64,000 nucleotides of DNA from JADLCX01 sp964630785 (GCA_964630785.1 CAZVZG010000001.1:62001-126000); one strand, 5' to 3'. Counted from the first letter of the stretch, positions 43,001 to 54,603 are shown. Notes: a model not told the origin generated them from the letters alone. Translations and numbers: made by a program.

Positions 43001-44534
43001 TACCTGTATACCGGCCTCGCCGTGCCTGAACCTGGGCGCGTGCTGCGACCAGTTCGGCAACTGCACCTACACGGCGCAGTCGGCGTGCCCCGTGCCGCCG
43101 AACGCCTCGTGGACGCAGGGCGGGACGTGCAACCCGAACCCGTGCGTGCCGACGGGCGCGTGCTGCGACGTCAACGGCAACTGCACGCCGACGACGTTTG
43201 CGCTCTGCCCGGTGCCGCCGAACCTGAGCTGGACGCCGTCGGTCTCGTGCCTGCCGAGCAACCCGTGCGTGCCGCTGACAGGCGCGTGCTGCGACGCGCT
43301 GGGCAACTGCACGCAGACGACGCAGGCCAACTGCCCGCTGCCGCCGAACATCTCGTGGAACAGCGGCTCGACGTGCAGCCCCAACCCGTGCACGCCCGTG
43401 GGCGCGTGCTGCGACTACACGCAGCAGACGTGCTTCGTGATCCCGCAATCGGCCTGCCCGCCGTTCATCGGCTTCCTGTGGCTGGGCGCGGGCTCGACGT
43501 GCAACCCGAACCCGTGCCCGGGCGCGTTCTGCAACCCGATCACCGGCATTTGCACCAACGTGACGGCGGCGAACTGCCCGACGGGCTCGATCTACACGCC
43601 GTGGGCCACCTGCGGGACGATCGTGTGCTCGCCGGTGGGGGCGTGCTGCGATCCGAACCTCGTGATCGGCACCTGCGCCGTGATGACCCAGGCCGCGTGC
43701 GCGGGGGTCAACGGCACATGGATGGGCCAGGGCACGTCGTGCAATCCCAGCGCGTGCCCCGGCGCGTGCTGCGACACGACGACCGGCTTCTGCGTGGTGA
43801 CCTCGCAGGCCAGCTGCACGTTCGCGTGGACGCCGGGGTTGGGCTGCACGCCCATCATCTGCCCCGTGCCCACGGGCGCGTGCTGCTTCCCCAGCGGCGG
43901 GTGCGCGGCACTCTCACCGACGGCGTGCGCCACACAGGGCGGCTCTTACCAGGGTAACAACGTGCTGTGCACGCCGATCACGCCCTGTCCGGGCGCGTGC
44001 TGCTTGTTCAACGGCGGGTGCGCGATCACCACCAACGCCGGTTGCAGCGGCACATTTGTCGGGCCGGCCACCGTCTGCTCGCCGGGCCTTTGCCCGACCG
44101 GCGCTTGCTGCGATCCCAACGGCAACTGCTCCGTCACGAGCCCGTTCGGCTGCCCCAGCTTCGGCGGCCAGGCCTACCTGGGCAATGGCACCGTGTGCAA
44201 CCCCAACCCCTGCGTGGGCGCCTGCTGCAAGGGCCCGATCTTCGGCGGCATGGGCAACATGTGCGTGCAGACCACCCCCGCCGGGTGCGCACAGATCGGC
44301 GGGCAGTGGAAGGGCTTCGGCACGCCGTGCGCGGTGCCCGCCTTCTCCAGCAACTTCACAACATGCTGCTACGCCAACTTCAACGGCGTGGGCGGCGTGA
44401 GCGTGCAGGACATCTTCGACTTCCTGGCCGCGTTCTTCGCCAACAGCCCCGCGTGCGACTGCGACGGGAACAACGTGATCACGGTGAACGACCTGTTCTG
44501 CTTCCTGAGCGCGTACTTCAGCGGGTGCAGTTGA
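40041..44534 (+). CDS. Giant secreted Cys-rich GACC-repeat protein with dockerin-like C-terminus
   Basis: A 1497-residue protein with a signal peptide (cleavage after GEARA) and then about 34 modules of some 30-45 residues, each starting with a Cys pair, most often GACCD. Typical modules read GACCDxxGNCTQTTQAxCP, then PPNxSWxPxxxCxPNPC. Three module types alternate (GACC with DxCxC; FGACC; ACCCCxxC) in a super-repeat of about 160 residues in the first two thirds, giving way to runs of the SW type. About one residue in seven is cysteine. The last 55 residues are a dockerin-like EF-hand pair (NFNGVGGVSVQDIFDFL, CDGNNVITVNDLFCFL). GGAGG precedes the ATG. It is probably a disulfide-rich surface fibre or coat; function is unknown. 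Confidence 0.85.
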   Translation: MQRGNRGVLAWCCRLLCAVVTIVGAGEARAQTTGACCLPGGGCIVGDGCTCASQNGEFVGFGVTCANANCGSVVFGACCDSGFCYTASQNSCLQTGGTFLPNLTCPQAACGTNFTLTPCCCNGNCVMAVVRLCALSGGMPVAGTTCAPTSCGVTTGVCCDPVTGNCQAIVPCPAGWTQVASTTCSPNPCPSPCQAGACCQPNGICTQEDSCTCAQLGGDPQGPGTVCSPTICNSAIVFGACCLPGGCNSTTATFCNTVGGFFLAQTPCNPNPVCNPATQACCCCGRCFISEPNFCSHSGGAVQPAGTTCTPTNPCGGPSSVCCDPATGNCQPLTGPACPTGWTPVASSTCTPNPCPPATQPCGFGACCFNQVNCIVTYACECVPKGGAFFGVGSTCVGVNCALEVFGACCINGQSCLQTTQNQCNIFGGQFFPGGQCGQLPVQCGNSALQACCCCDKCVFEDPVVCTYAGGTVLPVGQTCSPFPCPPVPTGACCNIFTLQCQTNVYALACQPPSVFFPNGVCNPNPCQPPNPCQPGACCDMQGNCIQTDSCNCLLNGGDFQGVGSTCSAPMCTPTSQTTGACCSVNGGCFQTTQAHCTAAGGVQFQLGTPCGAPGVCPLTTAACCCCNVCYLTDPVFCTYAGGVPTPGVVCVPGGPCIGGSTGACCDAQGNCTQTTQANCPVPPNVSWTPNVACTPNPCPPPCTPQSSGACCDPSGVCVQTDRCSCIFGGGDFLGAGTVCGVLPCPGSTPGACCLNNFTSCLQISSLECAALGGTHLAFAVCNIAATCPSSIDACCCCGQCYFVDSNTCALLGGTSLPVGSTCQPNPCGGPIVGACCDQNGVCTQTTQAACPVPPNISWIPNAACNPSPCVPCALGACCLPGGMPCVMTDQCNCVLSGGSFAGSGVACANVNCPSIVFGGCCVPSSGACVDVDAATCAQLNGQFSPGAPCSVNLCIQASQACCCCNHCYPTDPALCLLLGGTPQPGITCIPASPCLNLGACCDQFGNCTYTAQSACPVPPNASWTQGGTCNPNPCVPTGACCDVNGNCTPTTFALCPVPPNLSWTPSVSCLPSNPCVPLTGACCDALGNCTQTTQANCPLPPNISWNSGSTCSPNPCTPVGACCDYTQQTCFVIPQSACPPFIGFLWLGAGSTCNPNPCPGAFCNPITGICTNVTAANCPTGSIYTPWATCGTIVCSPVGACCDPNLVIGTCAVMTQAACAGVNGTWMGQGTSCNPSACPGACCDTTTGFCVVTSQASCTFAWTPGLGCTPIICPVPTGACCFPSGGCAALSPTACATQGGSYQGNNVLCTPITPCPGACCLFNGGCAITTNAGCSGTFVGPATVCSPGLCPTGACCDPNGNCSVTSPFGCPSFGGQAYLGNGTVCNPNPCVGACCKGPIFGGMGNMCVQTTPAGCAQIGGQWKGFGTPCAVPAFSSNFTTCCYANFNGVGGVSVQDIFDFLAAFFANSPACDCDGNNVITVNDLFCFLSAYFSGCS

Positions 44535-44716
44535 CGCCCGGACAGATCGCGGAGGCACGCCGCCGCCACGAGCCCTCGAACACCCGGACCACCCGGGCGA
44601 GGACGTGGCGGCGGTCGCATTGGGAGTGCCCATTGTTCGGGACTGTTGGCCTAAGTATTTGACACACAATAATTTATGGCGGCTTGGATGTTCGTGAAGC
44701 GTGAATGGTGTTTGTT

Positions 44717-44725
44717 TGGTATACT
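44717..44725 (+). promoter_or_regulatory. Extended -10 promoter for the lipoprotein gene at 44756
   Basis: TGGTATACT fits TGnTATAnT, about 31 bases upstream of the ATG. A perfect TTGACA at 44659-44664 is too far upstream to be its -35. The 44535-44716 stretch is otherwise AT-richer than its surroundings and featureless. Confidence 0.5.
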
Positions 44726-44755
44726 CCGCCGTCGCTTTCCCTCCGGGGGTCCGCC

Positions 44756-45658
44756 ATGCGAACGGTCGTTCGATTCGTCCCGCTCCTGATCGCGTGCGTG
44801 GTGCTCCCCTCGTGCGGCCTGAGCACGTCGCAGCGGGCGGCGGCGGTGCGCTTCGGCGACGCGGCCGCGAGCCTGGGCGCCATCGCGGGCGAGGAGTTCC
44901 GCCAGTCGCGCTTCGACGTGATCGAGTTCAACACGCGACGGCGTGCGCTGGGCGACGAGACGGTCGATCCCGGAAAACTCGACGCGAACTTCACGATCGA
45001 GGCGGTATCGGTTCGCGTGGAAGCGGCGGCGACCCTGCAACGCTACGGCGCGCTGCTGGTGCAGCTTGCGGGCGACGGGGAGCAAGAACGGGTGCAGGCC
45101 GCGGGCGCGAGGCTGGTGGCGAGTCTTTCACGCCTGAAGGCCGCGGGCCGGATCGAGATCAGCGATGAGAAACTGGGCGCGATCCGGCGCGCGGTCGAGG
45201 GGGTGGGCGGGCTGGCGGTCGAATCGATGCGGGCCGGGGCGCTTCGCGAGGTGACGCAAGCATCCGGGCCTGCGGTGCGCCAGCTTGCCGGGCTCATCCA
45301 GCGCGACTTCGACCCCGACGGCGAGCACTGGTCGCTCGGCTACCGGGGCGCGATGGTGAAGCTCGAAGAGCGTGTGAAGGACGTCCGCGCGGACCTCGGT
45401 AGTGCGCAACCTGGGCGCGCGGGGGCGCGGGCCGCGATGCAGGCACTCATGGCCGAGGTCGAGGCGATGACCGCGCGGGGCTCGGAGAGGCTGCGGGAAG
45501 TGGGAGGCCGGATCGTGATCGCGGCCGACGCGATGCTGCTCGCGGAGAAGGACCTGCGGATGGCGCTGGTCTCGCCGCAGGCGGGGCTCGACGACCTCGA
45601 CGCCTTCACCGATCGTGTGGCGGACCTGGTCACGACGTATCGGCTCGTCGCCGAGTGA
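44756..45658 (+). CDS. Lipoprotein, helical
   Basis: A 300-residue protein with a type II signal (RFVPLLIACVVLPSCG; lipidated Cys at about residue 20). The mature part is strongly helical, with heptad-like Ala/Leu/Glu patterns (ALLVQLAGDGEQERVQAAG, MQALMAEVEAMTARGSERL), and lacks any catalytic motif that I know. The family is unknown. It is followed after 28 bases by the Lys-rich helical protein, probably in one transcript. Confidence 0.75.
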   Translation: MRTVVRFVPLLIACVVLPSCGLSTSQRAAAVRFGDAAASLGAIAGEEFRQSRFDVIEFNTRRRALGDETVDPGKLDANFTIEAVSVRVEAAATLQRYGALLVQLAGDGEQERVQAAGARLVASLSRLKAAGRIEISDEKLGAIRRAVEGVGGLAVESMRAGALREVTQASGPAVRQLAGLIQRDFDPDGEHWSLGYRGAMVKLEERVKDVRADLGSAQPGRAGARAAMQALMAEVEAMTARGSERLREVGGRIVIAADAMLLAEKDLRMALVSPQAGLDDLDAFTDRVADLVTTYRLVAE

Positions 45659-45686
45659 GGCGATCTATACCCAGGGGAGCGGTGCT

Positions 45687-46157
45687 ATGGCCAAGAAAAA
45701 GAAGATCAGCAAAAAGGCCGTGAAGCGTGGAGCGTCGGGGCGGGCGTTGTCGGCTCGCAAAAAGGCGCGCGTACGGAAGCCGGCGCGCGGGGCAGGGGGG
45801 GCGGGAGGGGCTCGTCCGCCGGTGGTGGGGGGGCCGCCGTCAGAGCCGTCGCCGCTGGCTCGCGACCTGTTGAGGCTCTACGGCGAACTCGGCCGGCTCG
45901 GGCGTGCGGCGGAGGACAAGGGCGATCGCCGACGCCTCCGCGAGCGGAGGGACGCCATCGGCGTTCAGTTCGATGAAGTCATGGCCGCGGTGATTCTCGA
46001 AGACACGAACGAGTATCGCGCGGCCGCGGCGGAGGTGCGAGTTGCGATCGACCGCGCCGAGGACGCGATCGCGGACCTCTCTCGCGTGGTCGGGGCGATC
46101 ACGGCGGTGGCCCGGGTGGTCGATGCCGTGGCGAAGGTGCTTGCGGCGGCGGGCTGA
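45687..46157 (+). CDS. Helical protein with histone H1-like basic N-terminus
   Basis: A 156-residue protein. The first 45 residues are dominated by Lys, Arg, Ala and Gly (MAKKKKISKKAVKRGASGRA and onward). The rest is a helical domain with a possible coiled coil (LARDLLRLYGELGRLGRAAE, AAAAEVRVAIDRAEDAIADL). GGGGAG lies eight bases before the ATG. The basic tail suggests binding to DNA or another polyanion, but I do not recognise a family. Confidence 0.65.
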   Translation: MAKKKKISKKAVKRGASGRALSARKKARVRKPARGAGGAGGARPPVVGGPPSEPSPLARDLLRLYGELGRLGRAAEDKGDRRRLRERRDAIGVQFDEVMAAVILEDTNEYRAAAAEVRVAIDRAEDAIADLSRVVGAITAVARVVDAVAKVLAAAG

Positions 46158-46331
46158 CGGACGAGATCGCTCATCGGGGCGTGCGGGAGTTTCCGGCCGT
46201 GTCCGGCGATCGCGTCCGCCTGCCGCTTTGGCAGCCCGACCCGCCCGAGCACGCAAACCGACCGCAATTCGCTCGGAGCCGTCGCCGTGCGCCCGCCGTC
46301 GGGCTGGCGCGCGGGTTGCAAGGCTTACGCC

Positions 46332-49106
<2,775 letters not shown>

Positions 49107-49198
49107 TCGCGGGCCGCGATCGGTTGTTTGCGCCACAGCCTTTCAGGACGGGCGGCAGCTCCGCGACGATCGCACTTCATGCGACGCGGAGCTTTGGA

Positions 49199-49227
49199 TT
49201 GAACCGCGCCACGCGAAGGGTTATGCT
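49199..49227 (+). promoter_or_regulatory. Sigma-70-type promoter upstream of the secreted protein at 49361
   Basis: TTGAAC is followed, after exactly 17 bases, by TATGCT. The expected start point is about 125 bases before the ATG, leaving a long leader. The 49107-49360 gap shows no other feature. Confidence 0.5.
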
Positions 49228-49360
49228 TGGGCGGCGATGGGTGGGGGGATGGAGGCCGGGCTCGCGATCGGGCGTCGTTCCCGCCGTGCCGAGGGAATGA
49301 ATCGCCGGCCACGTCGGCCGCGCGTCCCTACGAGCCCCCGGAAAGATCGGGAGGTTGCTC

Positions 49361-51136
49361 ATGGCCCGAACGCCACGCGCGGTAAGTGTGCCCTTGCGCG
49401 GTTCGCTCTCGGTTGCGGGCGCGATCCTCGGCATGATCGTCCTTGCGTCGGGATCGTGGGCCCAGGCGCCGGAGCCGGAAGTCGTTGCACTCACCGGGAG
49501 GCCCGTGCCCTCCGTGGCGTCCAGCAGTTACACCTCGCTCGGCCACCCCGCGGTCAACGCGGTCGGCAAGGCTTTGTTCACGGCGGAATACAACGCCCCG
49601 GGCGGGTTCCGGCGCGCGCTCATGCAGGGCGGATCGGCCGTGAACGGAACCTCCGTCCTGCGGCGCGAGGCGGACCCCGTCGCCGAACTCGGCGGTCTGC
49701 CGGCGGCATGGACCGGCGCGTTCAGCCTCCCGGCCGCGGGCGGCACGGAGGTCGCGTTCATCGGCGAGTTCACCGGCCCGATGGCGGGATCCGGCCTGTG
49801 GCACGAGTCTGGCCTGCCGTTCCTGCTCAGGGCGACGACGGCGGCGGGTGTGAACGCGCCGGGGATGACAGGGCGGTTCAGCACGTTCCACGCCGTGGGT
49901 CTGGCCGCCGGCGGCGAGTTGGTCCTTCGTGCGTCGGCCGCGACCGGCGCAAACGCGGACACCGGGCTCTGGGTGGCGGCCGGTTCGGGCGTCGCGCCCT
50001 ATCAGTTCGAGGGCGACCTGCCGCCCGACGTGCCTGCGGGCGTCGAGTACGACGATCTGGGTTCGCTCTCAAACAACCCCGTGGTCAATCCCGGCGGCGT
50101 GGTGGCGTTCCTCGCGCCGCTGCGCGGCAACGTGACGTCGGCGACCAACCGCGCCATCGTCGTCGGTCCGCCATCGGGTGAGCGCACGGTGGCCCGCACG
50201 GGATGGCCCGCCGCAGGCATGCCCGAGGGCGCCGTGTTTGCCTCGTTGGGGCCGCCGGGGATCAACATCCAGAACGACGTGGTTTTCAGCGCGCGGGTGA
50301 TCGGGGGCGGGGTGGGGCCGAACGATGACGAAGGTGTGTGGATCGTGCGCTACCCCTCGACGACGCTCTCGCTGGTTGTCCGGGAGGGGATCATGCCGAC
50401 CGGCGCTGGGCAGGGCGTCCTGCTTCACGAGCGGACTGCGGCCACCGCGTGCTTCCGGGAAACGGTGATCGACTCGACCGAGCGCATCGCCTTCGTCAGC
50501 GGGCTCCTCGGTCCGGGGATCAACAACCAAAACGATTCGGTGCTCTACGCGGCGCGGCGGGACGCGTCCGGGGAGTGGACGCTCTCGCTCCTTGCGCGTG
50601 AGGGCCAGGACGCCCCGGGACTCACGCCCGGCACCGACCGATACGGCGTGTTCGGTCTCGTCTGGCTCAACGGGCGCAACCAGATCGCGTTCACCAATCA
50701 GATCGGAAACCAGACCTGGGCACTCTTCGCGGGCGAACCGGGCATGATCGGGCTGATCGTCGCGGCCGATCGCACGCTTGATGTCGGCACTGCGGGTGCG
50801 CCCGACCTCCGCAGGGTCGGCTTCTTCTACAACCAGTTCGGCCCGAGCACGAGCTCCGGCGGCGGAGGCTCGGGCGACGGACTGGGTACCTGCCTGGCCC
50901 AGGACGGCGTGGTGGTGTTCCGGGCCGAGTTCACCGACAACAGCGCCGGCGTGTTCGAGCGAACGCTCTCACTGGCGGCCGACCTCAGCGGCGACGGCGC
51001 GGTGAGCGTGCAGGACCTGTACGACTTTCTCCAACTTTTTTTCGCCATGAACCCGCTCGCCGACGCCAACCACGACGGCGTGCTGAGCGTGCAGGACATC
51101 TTCGATTACCTCAACAAGTTCTTCGCGTCGTTGTGA
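49361..51136 (+). CDS. Secreted DUF7453-like protein with dockerin-like C-terminus
   Basis: A 591-residue protein with a signal peptide (LSVAGAILGMIVLASGSWAQ). It has beta-rich repeats in which each unit has a phrase such as NGRNQIAFTNQI, NIQNDVVFSARVI, NPGGVVAFLAPL or AQDGVVVFRAEF, the pattern of the 'NxxGxVvF' repeat (DUF7453-like) proteins of planctomycetes. The C-terminal 60 residues are a dockerin-like pair (DLSGDGAVSVQDLYDFL, DANHDGVLSVQDIFDYL) with all the calcium-ligand positions occupied. The ATG at 49361 has GGGAGG eight bases upstream. The function is unknown and no catalytic motif is seen. Confidence 0.82.
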   Translation: MARTPRAVSVPLRGSLSVAGAILGMIVLASGSWAQAPEPEVVALTGRPVPSVASSSYTSLGHPAVNAVGKALFTAEYNAPGGFRRALMQGGSAVNGTSVLRREADPVAELGGLPAAWTGAFSLPAAGGTEVAFIGEFTGPMAGSGLWHESGLPFLLRATTAAGVNAPGMTGRFSTFHAVGLAAGGELVLRASAATGANADTGLWVAAGSGVAPYQFEGDLPPDVPAGVEYDDLGSLSNNPVVNPGGVVAFLAPLRGNVTSATNRAIVVGPPSGERTVARTGWPAAGMPEGAVFASLGPPGINIQNDVVFSARVIGGGVGPNDDEGVWIVRYPSTTLSLVVREGIMPTGAGQGVLLHERTAATACFRETVIDSTERIAFVSGLLGPGINNQNDSVLYAARRDASGEWTLSLLAREGQDAPGLTPGTDRYGVFGLVWLNGRNQIAFTNQIGNQTWALFAGEPGMIGLIVAADRTLDVGTAGAPDLRRVGFFYNQFGPSTSSGGGGSGDGLGTCLAQDGVVVFRAEFTDNSAGVFERTLSLAADLSGDGAVSVQDLYDFLQLFFAMNPLADANHDGVLSVQDIFDYLNKFFASL

Positions 51137-51190
51137 CCCCCCGGCGCCGCGGCCCGAACGGGCCGCGGGTGCGCCGGGCGTGCCCGGGGC

Positions 51191-53227
51191 TCAGCCGCAA
51201 CCGCCAAACCAGGCCGTGAGAAACTCGAAGATGTCCGGAGTGCCCGTCTGGCCGTCCAGGTTCGTGTCGGCGTTGCCTGAGAAATAGTCGGTCAGGAAAT
51301 CGAACAGGTCCTGCAGCGTGACGCCTCCGACGCCGTTCCAGTCGCCGGGGCAGGCGACGTTGCCGCGGTAGTAGCGCTGCGCCAGCGCCCAGGAGGTCTT
51401 GCCCACCTGCGAGCCGGCGATTCGTCCGGTGCGGTCGTCTGAGGCGATGTGGATGCCGCCCCAGAGGCGAGAGATGCCCGCCTCGTCGGCCGCGTCGTAG
51501 TACGTCGCCCAGTCCAGCGTGATGTTCTGGGTGGGCCCGTACTCGAACGAGAGCCAGCCCTGCGGGATGGTGTAAGTTGCCAGCCCGCCGGGGAAGAACT
51601 TGCTGCCGGTGAACCCGGCGAGCACTTCCGCGCCCGCGCGGCTGAACGTGCTGTGGCCGGAGATGTAGCCGGAGAAGGGCGGGGTGACGAAGGTCGTCTT
51701 CTGGTACGTTCCCCAGGCCTTGCCCAACTGCCAGCCGACGCCGCCGATCTGCGTGTCGGGATCGGTGGGCTGACCGAGCCAGGCCCGCACGGCGACCTCG
51801 CCGACGTGGCTGTTGGTGATGTTGCCCTGTTCGTCGCGCTCGGGGATGTTGGCGTGACGCTGCCCGGGCTGGATCGACTCGTTGGTGACCAGTTCCACCA
51901 GTCCGGGGATGAGCGGCAGACCCTGCGGGTCGTAGGCGGGCTGGCCCGCATCGCTGGATTGGCCCCTCTGGGCCATGTATCGGATGGCGGAGATGGGACG
52001 CACGCTGTCGTAGCGGTCTTTGATGCCCCAGGCCGCGATGGCCGCGTCGTGCTCGGCGCCGTTGAGAGCGAGGTAGAGCTTGACGTCCCACTCCAGGTCG
52101 TCGACGATCGGGCCGCGCCCGCCGATGCGCTTGACCGTGCGTGGATCGTCGGAAACGTCGTTGGCGAGGACGTTCCAGTGGCCGGGCGGGGTCTCGGAAT
52201 CGGGGCCGTCGGCCCAGAACTCGGCCAGCACGCGCCCGTAATCGGCGCGGTTGACGACGTTCGGCGCGTACGGCTGCCCGGTGTACGGGTTCACCGGGTA
52301 GCCCGTGCCGTCGTTGAGGCCCAGGGTGTTGTTATGGATGGCGCCGGGCGAGATGTCGATCATCACGCCCTCGGTCGGGTCGAGCTTCGAGCTGAACTCC
52401 ACGACCTGCTCGAAGTCGGACTTGTACATCGCGTCGGTGGCGCCCGAGAGTTGCGGCGGCGGGCCCGGATCGATGAAGAGCTGGCCCGGGGCGGGCCGAC
52501 GGAGCGCAAAGGGCGTGACGTCATCCCAGTGCGGGCAGATGAACACCTGCGTGATCGCGCCCTCGGGGATGCCGTTCTGGTTGATGAAGTAGCTGAACGC
52601 CAGCGGCTGCCAGCGGTTGGGGTCGTTCATCGTCGTGCCGGCAAAGGCGAGGATCAGTGGCGGGTTCACCGGCCGGTAGCCGTTGGTCGCGGCGTAGTTC
52701 TCCTCTTCGTTGGCGCCGTCGGCGAGGCACGCGTTGCGGATGGTTTGGAAGATGCGGTTGCCCAGCGCGGCGGGGCTGTCGCCGGTCGTGTCGGTGAAGG
52801 CCGCGTCGTAGCCGAGTTGTGCCATCTGCGCATCCAGCCGCGACAGCGTCGTGGCCCCGCCGAAGGCGAACTGGTAGCGCTCGGTGATCAGCCGGTACGC
52901 CGCGTAACTGATCGCCTCGTTCCTGGCCTGCGACACCGTCATGCCCGGCGGCGGCGTGGCCCGCTCGTGATGAAACACCTGGTCCGCGGTCGGGTCGTAC
53001 GCGGCCCACGCGTCGTACATCGCCGCCGAGACGTGATAGAGGTTGCGGGCGTGCACCGGCGGGCGGGGTTTGTCGAGCCGGATGCCGTCGAGCAACTGCT
53101 CGTCCCACGCCCTGGCCACCGAGTCGGCCCACGCGCCAGCGGTGGCGGTCGTTACCGCGACAAGCCCGACGCCGATGAGCCGCCGGGCCGGATGATTCGT
53201 CCCCCGGCTGAACAGGTGCTTTTTCAC
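51191..53227 (-). CDS. Vanadium-dependent haloperoxidase family protein with dockerin-like C-terminus
   Basis: A 678-residue secreted protein. A signal segment (RRLIGVGLVAVTTATAGAWA) is followed by a PAP2/vanadium haloperoxidase domain. The vanadate-pocket motifs are present in the expected order: DRYDSVRPISAIRY (Lys/Arg-Pro motif), FSGYISGHSTFSRAG (Ser-Gly-His), and SRLWGGIHIASDD (Arg-x4-His). The family includes haloperoxidases and acid phosphatases; which activity applies is not readable. The C-terminus is a dockerin-like pair (DWNGVGGVTLQDLFDFL, TNLDGQTGTPDIFEFL) ending in GGCG. The start is a GTG at 53227 with GGAG upstream. Confidence 0.88.
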   Translation of the reverse strand: MKKHLFSRGTNHPARRLIGVGLVAVTTATAGAWADSVARAWDEQLLDGIRLDKPRPPVHARNLYHVSAAMYDAWAAYDPTADQVFHHERATPPPGMTVSQARNEAISYAAYRLITERYQFAFGGATTLSRLDAQMAQLGYDAAFTDTTGDSPAALGNRIFQTIRNACLADGANEEENYAATNGYRPVNPPLILAFAGTTMNDPNRWQPLAFSYFINQNGIPEGAITQVFICPHWDDVTPFALRRPAPGQLFIDPGPPPQLSGATDAMYKSDFEQVVEFSSKLDPTEGVMIDISPGAIHNNTLGLNDGTGYPVNPYTGQPYAPNVVNRADYGRVLAEFWADGPDSETPPGHWNVLANDVSDDPRTVKRIGGRGPIVDDLEWDVKLYLALNGAEHDAAIAAWGIKDRYDSVRPISAIRYMAQRGQSSDAGQPAYDPQGLPLIPGLVELVTNESIQPGQRHANIPERDEQGNITNSHVGEVAVRAWLGQPTDPDTQIGGVGWQLGKAWGTYQKTTFVTPPFSGYISGHSTFSRAGAEVLAGFTGSKFFPGGLATYTIPQGWLSFEYGPTQNITLDWATYYDAADEAGISRLWGGIHIASDDRTGRIAGSQVGKTSWALAQRYYRGNVACPGDWNGVGGVTLQDLFDFLTDYFSGNADTNLDGQTGTPDIFEFLTAWFGGCG

Positions 53228-53667
53228 GTCGTTGCTCCGAATGAACGAACTCGGGCGGCACAACCGGAGCGGCGGGCCTCGCCCGGCGGTGCGGAAAGTA
53301 CGCGCTCCGCCCCGTGCATGGACGGCCATTGAGCCTACTTCATCGCCACGATCCAGACACGAAAAATCTGCGGATTGCGGCCGAGCGGTCTCCGCGGACG
53401 CCGCCGGAGAATCGGCGGATGTTCGGTCTTGTCGGCTCCGCCGTGGAGAACTTCTGAACTGTCGGTGGGTTGTGTGGTGGTTTCGGGACCTCGCCCGGGA
53501 GAGTTGCGGTTCGTGCGGCGGGCGGCGTGGCCTGATCGTCGCCGGACGAGCCGAGAACGATCCGGCGCGGGCTCGCGGGCGCGGGTGGCGGCGTACGATC
53601 GGCGGGTCCCAGCGTTGAGATTCATTCCTCGTCCCGGGTGAGAGCCCGGCCAAGAAGGATTCCCGGC

Positions 53668-54603
53668 ATGATCGCCAAGCCGCCGCCCCGTGAGGGGAGC
53701 ATGGGTTTCTTGTTTCTTCCGCCGTACCGGGTGCAGGGCACGAGCATCGCGGGCGAGGCCACGTGCATCCAGGTGCCCGAGCTGGACGTGTGCTTCGACA
53801 TGGGCATGTGCCCGCGCATGGCCTTGCCGAGCAAGTACGTGGCGATCAGCCACGGGCACATGGACCACGTCGGGGGTCTGGCGTACTACTGCTCGCAGCG
53901 GCACTTCCAGGGCATGGGCGAGGGGACGATCGTGTGCGATACGCGGATCGCGCCCGCGATCGATCGGATGATGGCCGGGTATGTGGAGCTGGAACGCCAG
54001 AACACGCCCTACAAGCTCATCCCGCTCGAACCCGGCGGTGAGCACCAGATCAAGAACAACATTGTGCTCCGCGCCTTCGAGGTCGAGCACACCGTGCCCG
54101 CGTTCGGCTACACGATCGTTGAGAAGCGGAGCAAGCTCAAGGAGGAGTACGCGGGCCTGCCGCAGGAGAAACTGCGCGAGCTCAAGGACCGCGGCATGGA
54201 AATCACGCGCCAGTTGCAGGTGCCGCTGGTGGCCTATTTGGGGGATACTCAGCCGGGCCCGCAGCTCGTGCGTGACGACGTGCGCAAGTCGCAGATCGTG
54301 ATCTGCGAGTGCACGTTCACCGAGCCGGAGCACCGCGAGCGCGCCAAGGTGGGCATGCACATGTACGCGGAGGCGATCGCGGAATGGCTGCGCGTGCTGG
54401 AGTGCCAGTACCTCGTGCTCACGCACGTGAGCCGGCGGACGAATCTCGGGTTCGCCCGCAAGCGGATGACGGAACTGGCCGGCCCACAGTTGATGCAGAA
54501 GGTCCACTTCCTGATGGACTACCGCGTGAACCGCGAGCGCTACGACCGCCAGGTGGCCGAGGCGGGCGAAGCGATGGCCAAGGCCGGCACAGAGGATGAA
54601 TAA
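53668..54603 (+). CDS. Metallo-beta-lactamase-fold hydrolase, RNase Z-like
   Basis: A 311-residue protein. The metal-binding HxHxDH motif is AISHGHMDHVGG; a later histidine in FEVEHTVPAFGY and the aspartate in AYLGDTQPG complete the site, and THVSRRT supplies a further His. The layout is closest to RNase Z / tRNase Z-type proteins, which cut precursor tRNA 3' ends, but the region containing the flexible arm is atypical, so substrate is uncertain. AAGGA lies ten bases before the ATG at 53668. Confidence 0.78.
   Translation: MIAKPPPREGSMGFLFLPPYRVQGTSIAGEATCIQVPELDVCFDMGMCPRMALPSKYVAISHGHMDHVGGLAYYCSQRHFQGMGEGTIVCDTRIAPAIDRMMAGYVELERQNTPYKLIPLEPGGEHQIKNNIVLRAFEVEHTVPAFGYTIVEKRSKLKEEYAGLPQEKLRELKDRGMEITRQLQVPLVAYLGDTQPGPQLVRDDVRKSQIVICECTFTEPEHRERAKVGMHMYAEAIAEWLRVLECQYLVLTHVSRRTNLGFARKRMTELAGPQLMQKVHFLMDYRVNRERYDRQVAEAGEAMAKAGTEDE

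Noticed and set aside
44659..44664. A perfect TTGACA box upstream of the lipoprotein gene at 44756
   Set aside because: The best -10 (TATACT at 44720) is too far away to pair with it, so I treat the extended -10 as the promoter and the TTGACA as chance or as part of another, unseen promoter.
39951..44669. Several open frames antisense to, or in other frames of, the GACC-repeat gene
   Set aside because: The repeat structure is only coherent (Cys pairs, signal peptide, EF-hand end) in the frame starting at 40041. The others are periodic by-products of the DNA repeat.
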